A stretch of DNA of 64,000 nt from Chloroflexota bacterium (GTDB taxonomy: Bacteria; Chloroflexota; Limnocylindria; Limnocylindrales; CSP1-4): NCBI GenBank assembly GCA_021802825.1, contig JAJZRG010000017.1, positions 1 to 64,000 of the forward strand. Reading direction: 5' to 3'. The translations under genes were made by a program, and so were the position numbers. The notes beneath the pieces were generated by a model. That model saw only the letters and a program-made list of their open reading frames with translations. It searched no databases and was not told where the DNA came from. This document shows, one piece after another, positions 26,227 through 34,597 of the stretch. How positions within the stretch are numbered: position 1 is the stretch's first letter; each line of letters begins with the position of its first letter.

Positions 26227-27264
26227 CTAGGTGGTTCGGGCCGGCCGCGCGATGACCGGCGTCACGAGGCGACCCAGCCGCTCCACCTCGAGCGTGACCT
26301 CGTCGCCCGGCTCCAGGTATCGGCCCAGCGTCTCCTCGCGGATCTCGAGCAGACAGCCGCCCCCGACCGTCCCGCTGCCGATGATCTCGCCGGGCCGCAG
26401 CGACACATCGGCCGAGGCGCGCGCGATCATCGCCCCGAACGTGTGGTGTGCCGTCGCCATCGTCCCCCGCGAGGTCTCGACCACCCTCCCGTCGAACGTC
26501 CGGACGATCGCCGTCATGGCCAGGTCAGGAGCCGCCGAGCCGGGGCGGCGGCGATCCGCGAGCTCGTCCGGCGTCACCAGCCAGGGGCCCATCGAGACCG
26601 CGAAGTCCTTGCCCTTGGCCGGGCCGAGCCGAACGGTCGTCTCGTCGCGCTGGAGGTCGCGCGCGGACCAGTCGTTGACGATGAAGTACCCGCCGATCGC
26701 CTCCTCGCCGCGCTCGGGCGCCACGTCGCGGACGGCTGTGTCCACGAGCGCCCCCACCTCGAGCTCATAGTCGAGCTCGTTCGAGCCCCGCGGCGCCCAG
26801 ACGGGCTCCCCAGGCCCGCGCAGTTCGGCGACGTTCGAGAAGTAGAAGATCGGCAGGCGATACCAGGCCTCCGGGATCTCCTGGCCCCGCCGTCGCCACA
26901 TCGTGCCGACGTGCCGCTCGAACGCGTAGAAGTCGCGGAACGAAGGCGGCCGCAGGACCGGCGGCCCGAAGTCGAGGTCACCGGCGTCGAGGACCGCTTC
27001 GTCCTCGTCCGCGCGCGGCGCGAACGCCTCGACCAGGTCCGCGAGCGCCTCCACCCGGAGCCCGCGAGCGAGGTGCTCGTCGAGCGTCGTGACCGGTTGG
27101 CGGTGCAGGGCGCTGTCGTGGGCGAGGCTGGGCTTCGCCGCGACGGCACGGCGCCGGGCAACCTCGACATCGAGCCAGGTGGCGGCTGACGGGTCGAGAG
27201 CGGCGGCGAGGCGCCACGGCGCGCCGGCCGGCGCGAAGCGTTCGCGGACGTGGGCGAGGCGCAT
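26227..27264 (-). CDS. fahA: Fumarylacetoacetate hydrolase
   Basis: Hydrolyses fumarylacetoacetate to fumarate and acetoacetate, the last step of homogentisate degradation. 345 aa. Family blocks: 'FRDFYAFERHVGTMWRRRGQ', 'NELDYELEVGALVD' (metal-binding Glu/Asp), 'GGYFIVNDWSARDLQRDET', 'KGKDFAVSMGPWLVTPDEL' and 'GEIIGSGTVGGGC'. It lies between hppD (14 nt upstream) and hmgA. Confidence 0.95.
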   Translation of the reverse strand: MRLAHVRERFAPAGAPWRLAAALDPSAATWLDVEVARRRAVAAKPSLAHDSALHRQPVTTLDEHLARGLRVEALADLVEAFAPRADEDEAVLDAGDLDFGPPVLRPPSFRDFYAFERHVGTMWRRRGQEIPEAWYRLPIFYFSNVAELRGPGEPVWAPRGSNELDYELEVGALVDTAVRDVAPERGEEAIGGYFIVNDWSARDLQRDETTVRLGPAKGKDFAVSMGPWLVTPDELADRRRPGSAAPDLAMTAIVRTFDGRVVETSRGTMATAHHTFGAMIARASADVSLRPGEIIGSGTVGGGCLLEIREETLGRYLEPGDEVTLEVERLGRLVTPVIARPARTT

Positions 27265-27278
27265 CGGGGCGCGGCTGG

Positions 27279-28529
27279 CTACAGGTTGCCGCGACGGGCC
27301 TGCTCGAGCTCGATCGCCTCGAACAGCGCCTTGAAGTTGCCAACCCCGAAGCCGCGCGACCCGTGACGCTCGATGATCTCGAAGAAGAACGTCGGGCGGT
27401 CCTGGATGGGTCGGGTGAAGATCTGGAGCAGGTAGCCCTCCTCGTCGCGGTCGGCCTCGATCCCCAGCTCCTCCAGCGTCTCGATCGGCACGCCGACATC
27501 GCCCACGCGGCTCGCCAGCGACTCGTAGTACGCGTGGGGCATGCCCAGGAACTCGACGCCGTTGTCGCGCAGCCGTCGCACCGTGCCCACGATGTCCTCG
27601 GTCCGCAGCGCGATGTGCTGGGTGCCGGCGGCGTGGTACCAGTCGAGGAATTCCTGGATCTGGCTCTTCTTGCGCCCGGAAGCGGGCTCGTTGATCGGGA
27701 ACTTGACGCGCCCGCTGCCGTTGGTCATCACCTTTGACATCAGGGCGCTGTACTCGGTGTGGATCACCTTGTCGTCGTAGTGGATGAGCTGCGCGAAGCC
27801 GAACACGTCCCGGTAGAAGTCGACGTACTTGTCCATCTCGCCCAGCTCGACGTTGCCGACGCAGTGGTCGATCTCGAGCAGGCTCAGGCCCTGCGCCGCG
27901 CGCGCTGGCCTCTTGATCCGCCGGTAGCCGGGAGCGAACACGCCGTGGTAGTCGCGCCGGTCGACGAACGAGTGGCGAACCTCGCCGTACGTGAACACCG
28001 AGCTCGTGCGCAACACGCCGTCCTCGCCGCCGTCGAGCTCGCGCGGGACGACGGCGGAGCGCGCGCCGCGGCTGGTGGTCTCGCGCCAGGCGGCCGCGGC
28101 GTCGGGCACCGCGAACGCGATGTCGTGGACGCCGTCGCCGTGGAGCCGGACGTGGTCCGCGATCTCGCCGTCTGGCGTCAGCGGCGCGGTGACGACGAGG
28201 CGGATGTCGTGTTGCTGGAGGACGTAGCTCGCGCGGTCGCGGACACCGGTCTCAAGCCCCGCGTACGCGACGGGCGTGAAGCCCCAGAGGGCGCGGAAGT
28301 ACGCCGACGCCTGGCGCGCGTTGCCGACCCAGAACTCGACGTGGTCGATGCCGTCGAGCGGCAGGAAGTCCTTGGCCTCGGCATACGCGTCGCGGTTGAT
28401 CCGCGCGCCAGCCTGGTTGGCGGCGCCCAGTGTGGCGGCGATCCCGTTCGCGGCGGTCGCGGCCGCCTCGTTGGCGGCGGGCATGCCCGTCTCGCCCGAG
28501 GTCACGGGATGGTGGACGGTCTTGGCCAT
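27279..28529 (-). CDS. hppD: 4-hydroxyphenylpyruvate dioxygenase
   Basis: Fe(II) enzyme converting 4-hydroxyphenylpyruvate to homogentisate. 416 aa with two VOC half-domains. Metal ligands lie in 'LEIDHCVGNVELGEMDKYVD', 'GTQHIALRTEDIV' and 'RPTFFFEIIERHG'. The N-terminus has an Ala-rich extension of about 45 residues before 'DFLPLDGIDHVEFWVGNARQ'. ATG 28529 has GGAG 8 nt upstream. First committed gene of the homogentisate operon. Confidence 0.95.
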   Translation of the reverse strand: MAKTVHHPVTSGETGMPAANEAAATAANGIAATLGAANQAGARINRDAYAEAKDFLPLDGIDHVEFWVGNARQASAYFRALWGFTPVAYAGLETGVRDRASYVLQQHDIRLVVTAPLTPDGEIADHVRLHGDGVHDIAFAVPDAAAAWRETTSRGARSAVVPRELDGGEDGVLRTSSVFTYGEVRHSFVDRRDYHGVFAPGYRRIKRPARAAQGLSLLEIDHCVGNVELGEMDKYVDFYRDVFGFAQLIHYDDKVIHTEYSALMSKVMTNGSGRVKFPINEPASGRKKSQIQEFLDWYHAAGTQHIALRTEDIVGTVRRLRDNGVEFLGMPHAYYESLASRVGDVGVPIETLEELGIEADRDEEGYLLQIFTRPIQDRPTFFFEIIERHGSRGFGVGNFKALFEAIELEQARRGNL

Positions 28530-28596
28530 GTCAGGAGCTCCGGTCTGTCGAGCTGCCGGTCGGCGGGACGCGCCTCGCGGGCCGGATAGGTCTTGT

Positions 28597-28637
28597 CGTG
28601 CACTCTGGGCCTCCGAGTCCGGCCGGTCAAGTGCACG
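28597..28637. promoter_or_regulatory. Paired GTGCAC sites upstream of hppD
   Basis: CGTGCACT (28597-28604) and its reverse complement AGTGCACG (28630-28637) are 33 bp apart centre to centre, about three helical turns. They lie between the P450 and hppD. A dimeric regulator site or a long-loop hairpin are both possible. Confidence 0.35.
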
Positions 28638-28697
28638 CGCCGCGCTTCGACGGCACGCCCACATCGCATCGTCGCGTGGCGGGGCACCGGCCAACGC

Positions 28698-29873
28698 CTA
28701 CCCCGCCCCGGCGAGGAGGTGCAGGGAGGAGAGGGCGCGCACGTCTCCGCGCGGCTTCCACGTCGGCGGGTGCTCGGGGTCCACGTGGAAGTCGGGGAAC
28801 AGCTCTGCGAAGCGCTCGATCATGACCGTTAGCTCCAGCCGGGCGAGGTTGGCTCCCAGGCACAGGTGCCGACCGTGGCCGAAGGCGACGTGGCGGTTGG
28901 GGTGGCGGTCGAGGATGCACTGCTCGGGGTGGTCGAAGGCGCGCTGGTCGTGGTTCGCGGCGCCGTAGGCGAGCAGGACGACGTCGCCGGCGGGGATGGT
29001 CTGGCCGTGGATCTCGAGGTCGCGGGCGGCGTTGCGCCCGAAGACCTGGACCGGTGACACGACGCGCAGCAGCTCGTTCACCGCGGTGTGGGCGAGCGCG
29101 CCCGGGTTGCTGAACAGCTGCTCGCGAAGGTCCGGGTGCTGGGCGAGGTAGAGCAGGCTCATCCCCATCGCGCCCGATGTCGTCTCGTAGCCCGCGAGCA
29201 GCATCAGGATGCCGAACTGGCGCACCTCGAGATCCGTCAGCCGGTGGCTGTCCACCTCGGCCGCGAGCAGCATGCCGATGAAGTCGTCGCGCGGCTCCCG
29301 CTTGCGCTCCTCGATGAGCGCGCCGATGTAGGCCTCGGCGTCGCGAACCGCACCGGCCTGGTCCGCCTTGTCGCGCAGCGCGTTCGAGTACATCCGCTCG
29401 ACCCAGTCGAACCAGCGGCCCTGGTCCTCGTCGGGCAGGTCCATGAGTCGCGCCAGCGAGCCCAGCGACATCGGGTAGGAGAACTCCGCCATCACGTCGC
29501 CGCCGCCCTTGCGCGCGAAGGGCTCGAGCAGCCGCGTCGCGCGCTCCTCCAGGTCCGGGCGCATCGCGTCGATGCGCGGCTTGGCAAACACCGGGTTGAC
29601 CAGTGCCCGATACCGCGTGTGCTCGGGCGGGTCGAGCTCGATGGGCAGCAGCGGGTCCTCGCGCGGCTGGGTCGGCGGGATGAGCGTCGTGCCCGGCACG
29701 GCCGAGGTGAACGACTCGTGGTCCACCGCGGCGGCCGTCACGTCGTCGTAGCGGGTGAGCAGCCAGAAGCCGCCGTAGAGCTCGGAGTGGACGAGGGGCT
29801 GCGTCTCCCGGATGGGCCCGAAGACGCTCTCGGGGTCGTCCACGAAGCGTGGGTCGTGGTGGTCGAAGCTCAT
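28698..29873 (-). CDS. Cytochrome P450
   Basis: Soluble class I bacterial P450 of 391 aa. I-helix AGYETTS (227-233), ExxR as ELLR (267-270) and the heme loop FGHGRHLCLG with C338 are all present. No ferredoxin or reductase gene lies nearby, so it must use partners encoded elsewhere. It precedes hppD in the same direction with a 168-nt gap. A role on tyrosine-derived aromatics is inferred only from position. Confidence 0.95.
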   Translation of the reverse strand: MSFDHHDPRFVDDPESVFGPIRETQPLVHSELYGGFWLLTRYDDVTAAAVDHESFTSAVPGTTLIPPTQPREDPLLPIELDPPEHTRYRALVNPVFAKPRIDAMRPDLEERATRLLEPFARKGGGDVMAEFSYPMSLGSLARLMDLPDEDQGRWFDWVERMYSNALRDKADQAGAVRDAEAYIGALIEERKREPRDDFIGMLLAAEVDSHRLTDLEVRQFGILMLLAGYETTSGAMGMSLLYLAQHPDLREQLFSNPGALAHTAVNELLRVVSPVQVFGRNAARDLEIHGQTIPAGDVVLLAYGAANHDQRAFDHPEQCILDRHPNRHVAFGHGRHLCLGANLARLELTVMIERFAELFPDFHVDPEHPPTWKPRGDVRALSSLHLLAGAG

Positions 29874-29935
29874 GGCTCCGCCGCCCGGCTACTGTGAACG
29901 TCCGCGCCGCTGGCGCGGGGGATCTCGACGTCCAT
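29870..29935 (-). CDS. Possible 21-codon leader ORF coupled to the P450
   Basis: GAGGTG 6 nt before ATG opens a 21-residue frame whose TGA overlaps the P450 ATG as ATGA. The peptide is not recognised. The overlap and ribosome-binding site suggest translational coupling. Chance remains possible, as GC-rich sequence has long frames. Confidence 0.3.
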   Translation of the reverse strand: MDVEIPRASGADVHSSRAAEP

Positions 29936-30165
29936 CGCACGCACCTCGATCGGGTTCGCGCATCCTACTGCGGCCGCGCGAGTTGAGCCCTGAGGCCCAC
30001 TTGGGGGATGCTTCCCCGCCGAGCTGGGCTCCCGGGATCCCGGAGGACCGGCTCCCGCCGACGCGGGTCATGGCGAAGGCGACGCGGACTATTGCCGCCG
30101 AGCAAACGGCTGGGCGTTCGTCGGCTCGCTACTTGCCCGGTCGGCCGGTGTCGCTCCGGCCCCAG

Positions 30166-31458
30166 CTAGAACACCAGGTCGGTGAAGCCGCCTTGGCGCC
30201 AGACGCGAAGGTCGTGCAAGCCCTGCTCCACCAGCGCAAGCACCGCTTCCGTCTCAGCCTCGTCCGCTTCGTTCGGCCAGAGCGGTCGCAGGAGGGGACG
30301 GATGCGCCCGTCGGCATCGTCGAGCAGGCTCGGTTCGAGGCTGACGAGCGCGGCCGCCGACCCGATCGCGTACCGCCGCATCTCGAGGCCAGCCTCGCGG
30401 CCAAGCCGGATCAGCCCGATAAGGCGGTCGTCCCAACCCAACTTCCGGAGGGGATCGCGTGCCGCTCGCGCCACGCTGTCGGCAAGGTAGGGGTTGACCA
30501 TCCGCTCGAGCAGATCGTCGGCAAACTGGCGGTAGCCGTCCGGGCTGAACATCGGGTCCGTGCCGGCGTACCGGTACCGGAGCGCGGCACCGGACTCCTC
30601 GAGAAACGCCGCCCGTAGGAACGCAAGCGCCCCGGGAACGTCGCGTAGCTCGGCCATCAGGCGCCGACCGAGCAGCCTCGCCAGGTACGCCGCCAGGGCA
30701 TGGGTCGCGTTGTGACCGAACAGCTTGGCCGCGGCCAACGGCTCCAGATCGTCCACCGGCACGAGGGCTCCCATCCCCGAAGTCCTCGGCTGGCCGTCGG
30801 GATCGGCCTGGAGACGCTGGACGGGGATGTGGCGGAACGCCTCCACCAGAAAGGCAGCGCGCGACGACGGCGTGATTGGCGCCAGACCGAGAGCGTGCAT
30901 CTCGCCCCGATCGTCCACAACACCACTCATCTTGCCGATCACGGTGTCCGTGAAGCGGACACGCGTCTCGATCTGCTCCCGCATGTCCGGGTCCACCAGC
31001 GCGAGCACGGCATCCCGGAGCACATCGGCCGCGTGGACGTGGTTCTCGGCGCAGTAGACGACGAGAGGCTGGCCGGGCAGCCGCCGCTGGAGAGCAGAGG
31101 CGAGCAGTTGGGCAGGACTCGCCGCGCCGCCGCTGCGGTAGGTGGCCACGCTCGGGAGGGCCGTCGCTGCCTCATCCGCCCTGACGAGCGCTGCGATGAT
31201 CCTCTCGCGGTCACCCTCGACCTGGGAGTTCAGCGGCTCGACCGGACCCGCCTGAGCAGCGGTGCGGCCGTGAAGACCGGCGATGTTGACCGTGAACTGG
31301 CCGCCGTTTGCGCGCAGCTCGGCGACAAGGTCCTCGCGAATGTCCACGACGGTCGGTGGGGCATACGCACCGGACTCATGCGCCTCGAGCAGGAACAGCC
31401 CGGCCTGGATGGGCCCGAAGCCGATGCCGACGAACCGTCGGCTGCCTGTGAAGCTCAT
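30166..31458 (-). CDS. Mannitol dehydrogenase-family oxidoreductase
   Basis: Polyol or sugar-phosphate dehydrogenase of 430 aa. The N-terminal nucleotide motif is 'FVGIGFGPIQAGLFLLEAHE', similar to mannitol-1-phosphate dehydrogenase. 'YCAENHVHAADVLRDAVLAL' is the domain-junction block, and the C-terminal helical domain has 'AAKLFGHNATHALAAYLARL'. It is 20 nt after the DeoR-type chimera with GGAGG before ATG, so both form one operon. The 230 bp beyond its stop towards the P450 hold no recognisable gene. Substrate likely a polyol or ketose linked to the neighbouring sugar pathway; this is inference. Confidence 0.85.
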   Translation of the reverse strand: MSFTGSRRFVGIGFGPIQAGLFLLEAHESGAYAPPTVVDIREDLVAELRANGGQFTVNIAGLHGRTAAQAGPVEPLNSQVEGDRERIIAALVRADEAATALPSVATYRSGGAASPAQLLASALQRRLPGQPLVVYCAENHVHAADVLRDAVLALVDPDMREQIETRVRFTDTVIGKMSGVVDDRGEMHALGLAPITPSSRAAFLVEAFRHIPVQRLQADPDGQPRTSGMGALVPVDDLEPLAAAKLFGHNATHALAAYLARLLGRRLMAELRDVPGALAFLRAAFLEESGAALRYRYAGTDPMFSPDGYRQFADDLLERMVNPYLADSVARAARDPLRKLGWDDRLIGLIRLGREAGLEMRRYAIGSAAALVSLEPSLLDDADGRIRPLLRPLWPNEADEAETEAVLALVEQGLHDLRVWRQGGFTDLVF

Positions 31459-31478
31459 TGTGGCGCCTCCGGAAGGGG

Positions 31479-33221
31479 CTAACCGGCCGGGGCGATGACG
31501 ACCTCAATCCCCGCGCGACTGAGCGCGAGGTGCGTCTCCGCGGGCACCGCTGCATCCGTCACCACCCGATGCACGGACCGGATCCCCGTGACCTGGGCCA
31601 CCGAATCACGCCCGAGCACGCTGTGGTCGGCCAGCACCGTCACCTCGCGTGAGGCGCGGATCATCGCCTGCTTGACCGCAACCTCGCCAAGCTGCGCGTG
31701 CGACACGCCGAACTCGACCGAGAGGCCGGCCGCCACAAGGAACAGCCGGTCGGCACGGAGGTCGTGAAGGGTGTTCTGGGCCACCGGCCCGACCAGCGCC
31801 TCGCCGTCGCGAGGCGCGCCGCCACCGGTCAGGATGAGGTTGATGCTGGGGGCGTCTCGCAATGCCAGGAAGGCGGCCAATGAGTTGGTGATGACGGTCA
31901 GGCCGGTGCGGTCAGCGAGGATTTCCGCCAGACGGGTGGTCACGCCCCCGGTGTCCAGCACGATCACATCACCGGGCTGGATCAACGCCGCGGCCGCGGC
32001 CGCGATCTCACGCTCGCGCACCGCGCGCTCGGCGCGGCGCGACGCCTCGCTGTCGATGACCTCGAGTGCGATCCCCAGCCGGCTCGCGTAACGCGCGAGC
32101 TGCTCGGCCAGCACGCGGTACCAGTCGTGCTCGCCATAGGGCATCACGAAGCCCGCCCGTTTCGGGAGGCGACGTCCGCGTTCCCCAGCGGTTGGCAGCG
32201 CAAGGGGCAGGTCGGCGCCCACGCCATCCCAGTCGAGCTCGTCACACTCCGGGCCCGGGTAGTAGCGGGCGACCGTTTCGGACGTCAACACCCGATGGGG
32301 CGTGACCAGGCTGGCCAACAGCGGCTCGTCCTGACTCGCGAGGATCGCAGCCTCGAGACATGTTGGCGCGACGATCTCGGGGAACATCGCCAGACCAGCC
32401 GGGCAGTAGCCACCCCGCTGGACCTCGCGGCGCATCGCCGGACCCTCGAGCCCGAAGGGCAGCACCGCGACCTCTCCCGGGGCTACGCCACGGTCCTCGC
32501 ATGCCTTGATCGCGCCCTGAGCGGTCGTGTCGTTGATCGCGAAGATGAGGTTGATCTCATGGTGCGCCTCGAGCGCGGCCAGGGTGATCCGGCGCGCGCT
32601 GTCGCACTCCGCGCCGGCGTTGACCGACAGCACCTGGCGGATCTCGACACCCGCCTCACGGAGTCCTGCGATGAACCCTCGGCTGCGCTCGCTCGTGTTG
32701 ACCTGATCGAGCGACAGGTCGAGGGCCGTGACGATCCCGCCGAAGTGCTCCTTCGCGTAGCCGCCGGCCCAGCGCCCCAAGTCAGCCCCGGCGACCAGGT
32801 TGTCGACCGCGACGAGCGTCCGGGCACCGGGTGTCGACACGGACTCCGCGATGACCGGCACGCCCCGCCGGCACGCCCGCTCGATAAGCCCGAGATCGAA
32901 GCGCGAGCCGCCCGAGGCAGTGACAAGAACATCCACACGGTCCAGGACCGACCCGAGGGCGAGCGTCTCGCCGGTACCCGCCGATGCGGGTTCGGCGGCC
33001 AGCCCCGATTCCCCAGAAGTCCCAACGGCGCCACCGTGGACCCGCCGAGCACGCCCTGACTGCTCGAGGTGCAGCAGGTCGCGGCGAATTGTGACCTCGG
33101 AAACCCGGTGCCGCTCGGCGAGCTCGCGGACCCCGGCGAAGCCCTGCTCGCGGATCTGGTCGGCGATCGCCTCGGCGCGCTGAGCGGTCACGGTACGGGT
33201 CGCCGGAGTGGGAGCGGGCAC
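31479..33221 (-). CDS. Chimeric regulator: DeoR HTH - sugar-binding domain - DeoR sensor
   Basis: 580-aa protein of unusual architecture. Residues 14-65 are a DeoR HTH ('VSEVTIRRDLLHLEQSGRAR', then 'VHGGAV'). Residues about 95-325 look like a type-1 periplasmic sugar-binding domain without its first strand ('CRRGVPVIAESVSTPGARTL', 'ERSRGFIAGLREAGVEIRQV', 'INLIFAINDTTAQGAIKACE'). Residues 357-395 ('GFVMPYGEHDWYR' and beyond) resemble the missing first part of such a domain. Residues about 403-560 are the DeoR sugar-phosphate sensor ('PGDVIVLDTGGVTTRLAEIL', 'LILTGGGAP', 'VLADHSVLGR'). It could sense both a free sugar and a sugar phosphate. Divergent from the epimerase-kinase operon. Confidence 0.88.
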   Translation of the reverse strand: MPAPTPATRTVTAQRAEAIADQIREQGFAGVRELAERHRVSEVTIRRDLLHLEQSGRARRVHGGAVGTSGESGLAAEPASAGTGETLALGSVLDRVDVLVTASGGSRFDLGLIERACRRGVPVIAESVSTPGARTLVAVDNLVAGADLGRWAGGYAKEHFGGIVTALDLSLDQVNTSERSRGFIAGLREAGVEIRQVLSVNAGAECDSARRITLAALEAHHEINLIFAINDTTAQGAIKACEDRGVAPGEVAVLPFGLEGPAMRREVQRGGYCPAGLAMFPEIVAPTCLEAAILASQDEPLLASLVTPHRVLTSETVARYYPGPECDELDWDGVGADLPLALPTAGERGRRLPKRAGFVMPYGEHDWYRVLAEQLARYASRLGIALEVIDSEASRRAERAVREREIAAAAAALIQPGDVIVLDTGGVTTRLAEILADRTGLTVITNSLAAFLALRDAPSINLILTGGGAPRDGEALVGPVAQNTLHDLRADRLFLVAAGLSVEFGVSHAQLGEVAVKQAMIRASREVTVLADHSVLGRDSVAQVTGIRSVHRVVTDAAVPAETHLALSRAGIEVVIAPAG

Positions 33222-33314
33222 GGTGGACCCCTGGTGCAGCGTGGAGGGTGAGGTGGGTCACTCACGCGGAGCGTATGCGCGAGTGCCGTGCGAGTCAAGG
33301 GGCAGAGTTTCGGT

Positions 33315-33383
33315 TTCGAAGACGGTGAAAGACATGATTGATCGCATTCGAACTTGACGGGAGCTCAACGACCTACAGATACT
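33315..33383 (+). promoter_or_regulatory. Divergent control region: TTCGAA pair and epimerase promoter
   Basis: TTCGAA palindromes at 33315-33320 and 33347-33352 are 32 bp apart (three turns). The second abuts a -35 TTGACG (33354-33359), followed by an 18-nt spacer and -10 GATACT (33378-33383). The arrangement fits binding by the DeoR-type chimera encoded just upstream on the other strand. Confidence 0.5.
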
Positions 33384-33517
33384 CACACTAGCGCTCGCTG
33401 CGCCAGGGCTCACCCTTTGTGCGGCCAGCGATGGTTGAGCTCGATCATCCAGTCAAGCGGCGACAACCGATCCGTCCGGCGCTCCGTGACGGCGGCGCAG
33501 CAGGGAGCGCAGGAGCC

Positions 33518-34597
33518 GTGGCCAATCGACCAACTCGCTGCTCCGCATGGCCGCTGACCATCGATCACGGGCTAGGCGCCGTGCGCCTGCAGAACGAGCT
33601 GATTGAAGTGACGGTGCTCTCGGACAAGGGCGCGGATATCTACGAGCTTACGTACCGCCCGCGCGCGATCGACGTCCTGTGGAAGAGCCCGTGGGGCCTG
33701 CCCTCCCCGGCGGTGACCCTGCGCGCCACCGCGTCCGAGGTCGCGTGGGTGGATGCGTATCCCGGCGGTTGGCAGGTGATCCTGCCCAACGGCGGCGACG
33801 CCTGCACGGTGGACGGCGTGGAGCTCGGTTTCCATGGCGAGGCGGCACTCGCCGCCTGGGATCACCGGATCCTCCAGGCGGACGACGAGGGGTGCCGTGT
33901 CCAGTTCACCACGCGTCTTCGCCGGACCCCGTTTCGGATCACCCGGACGATGGCCCTCCAGCCGGGCCAGCCCGTGCTCCAGATTCACGAACGGGTCACG
34001 AACGAGGGCGGGCACGCGGTGCCATACATGTGGAGCCACCACCCGGCGTTCGGGGCGCCATTCCTGAGCGAGGCCTGCCGGATCGACGTCGGCGCTGCGC
34101 AGCTGTGGGCCGATGACCTGCGAGCGGGGCCCGCCAATCCGCTGACGCGCGGGGAGCGATACCCCTGGCCGGCCGTCGCATGTGGCCACCGTCTCGACCG
34201 CGTGCCCGGCCAGTCAGAGCCGCGCGCTCTGATGGCCTACCTCGAGGCGTTCGAGTCCGGCTGGTACGCCATCACCAACACGCAGCTGGGATTTGGCGTG
34301 GCGCTCGCCTGGCCGTCGGACGTGTTCCCGTACGCCTGGCTCTGGCAGGAGATGCACGCCTCCCCGGGATACCCGTGGTACGCGGGGACCTATGTCATGG
34401 CGATCGAGCCGGCGACCAGCATCCCCGGGCAGGGCCTAGCCGCTGCGATTGAGAAGACCGGGTCGCACCGGGTCCTCGAGGCGGGCGAATCCGTCGAGGC
34501 CACCTTGGTCGCCGTCTTCTACGAGGGCGCCTCTGGCGTCTCGGCGGTCTCCCAGGACGGACGGGTCACACTGCGGTCGGCCGACGATGCGCCCTGA
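33518..34597 (+). CDS. Aldose 1-epimerase-like mutarotase
   Basis: Cytosolic galactose-mutarotase-fold enzyme of about 359 aa that interconverts sugar anomers. Family features: 'LSDKGADIYELTYRPRAIDV', 'PNGGDACTVDGVELGFHGEA' (with the catalytic-type His), 'SHHPAFGAPFLSEACRIDVG' and 'AIEPATSIPG' near the end. GTG 33518 is chosen because homologues begin near this point; a GTG at 33419 would add 33 unsupported residues. It overlaps the next gene by 11 nt. In sulfoquinovose clusters a mutarotase of this type (YihR) accompanies the isomerase. Confidence 0.82.
   Translation: MANRPTRCSAWPLTIDHGLGAVRLQNELIEVTVLSDKGADIYELTYRPRAIDVLWKSPWGLPSPAVTLRATASEVAWVDAYPGGWQVILPNGGDACTVDGVELGFHGEAALAAWDHRILQADDEGCRVQFTTRLRRTPFRITRTMALQPGQPVLQIHERVTNEGGHAVPYMWSHHPAFGAPFLSEACRIDVGAAQLWADDLRAGPANPLTRGERYPWPAVACGHRLDRVPGQSEPRALMAYLEAFESGWYAITNTQLGFGVALAWPSDVFPYAWLWQEMHASPGYPWYAGTYVMAIEPATSIPGQGLAAAIEKTGSHRVLEAGESVEATLVAVFYEGASGVSAVSQDGRVTLRSADDAP

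Noticed and set aside
29936-30165. Gene between the P450 and the mannitol-dehydrogenase-like gene
   Set aside because: Frames there are short and without ribosome-binding sites; only a 12-bp palindrome CCGGGATCCCGG near 30033 stands out.
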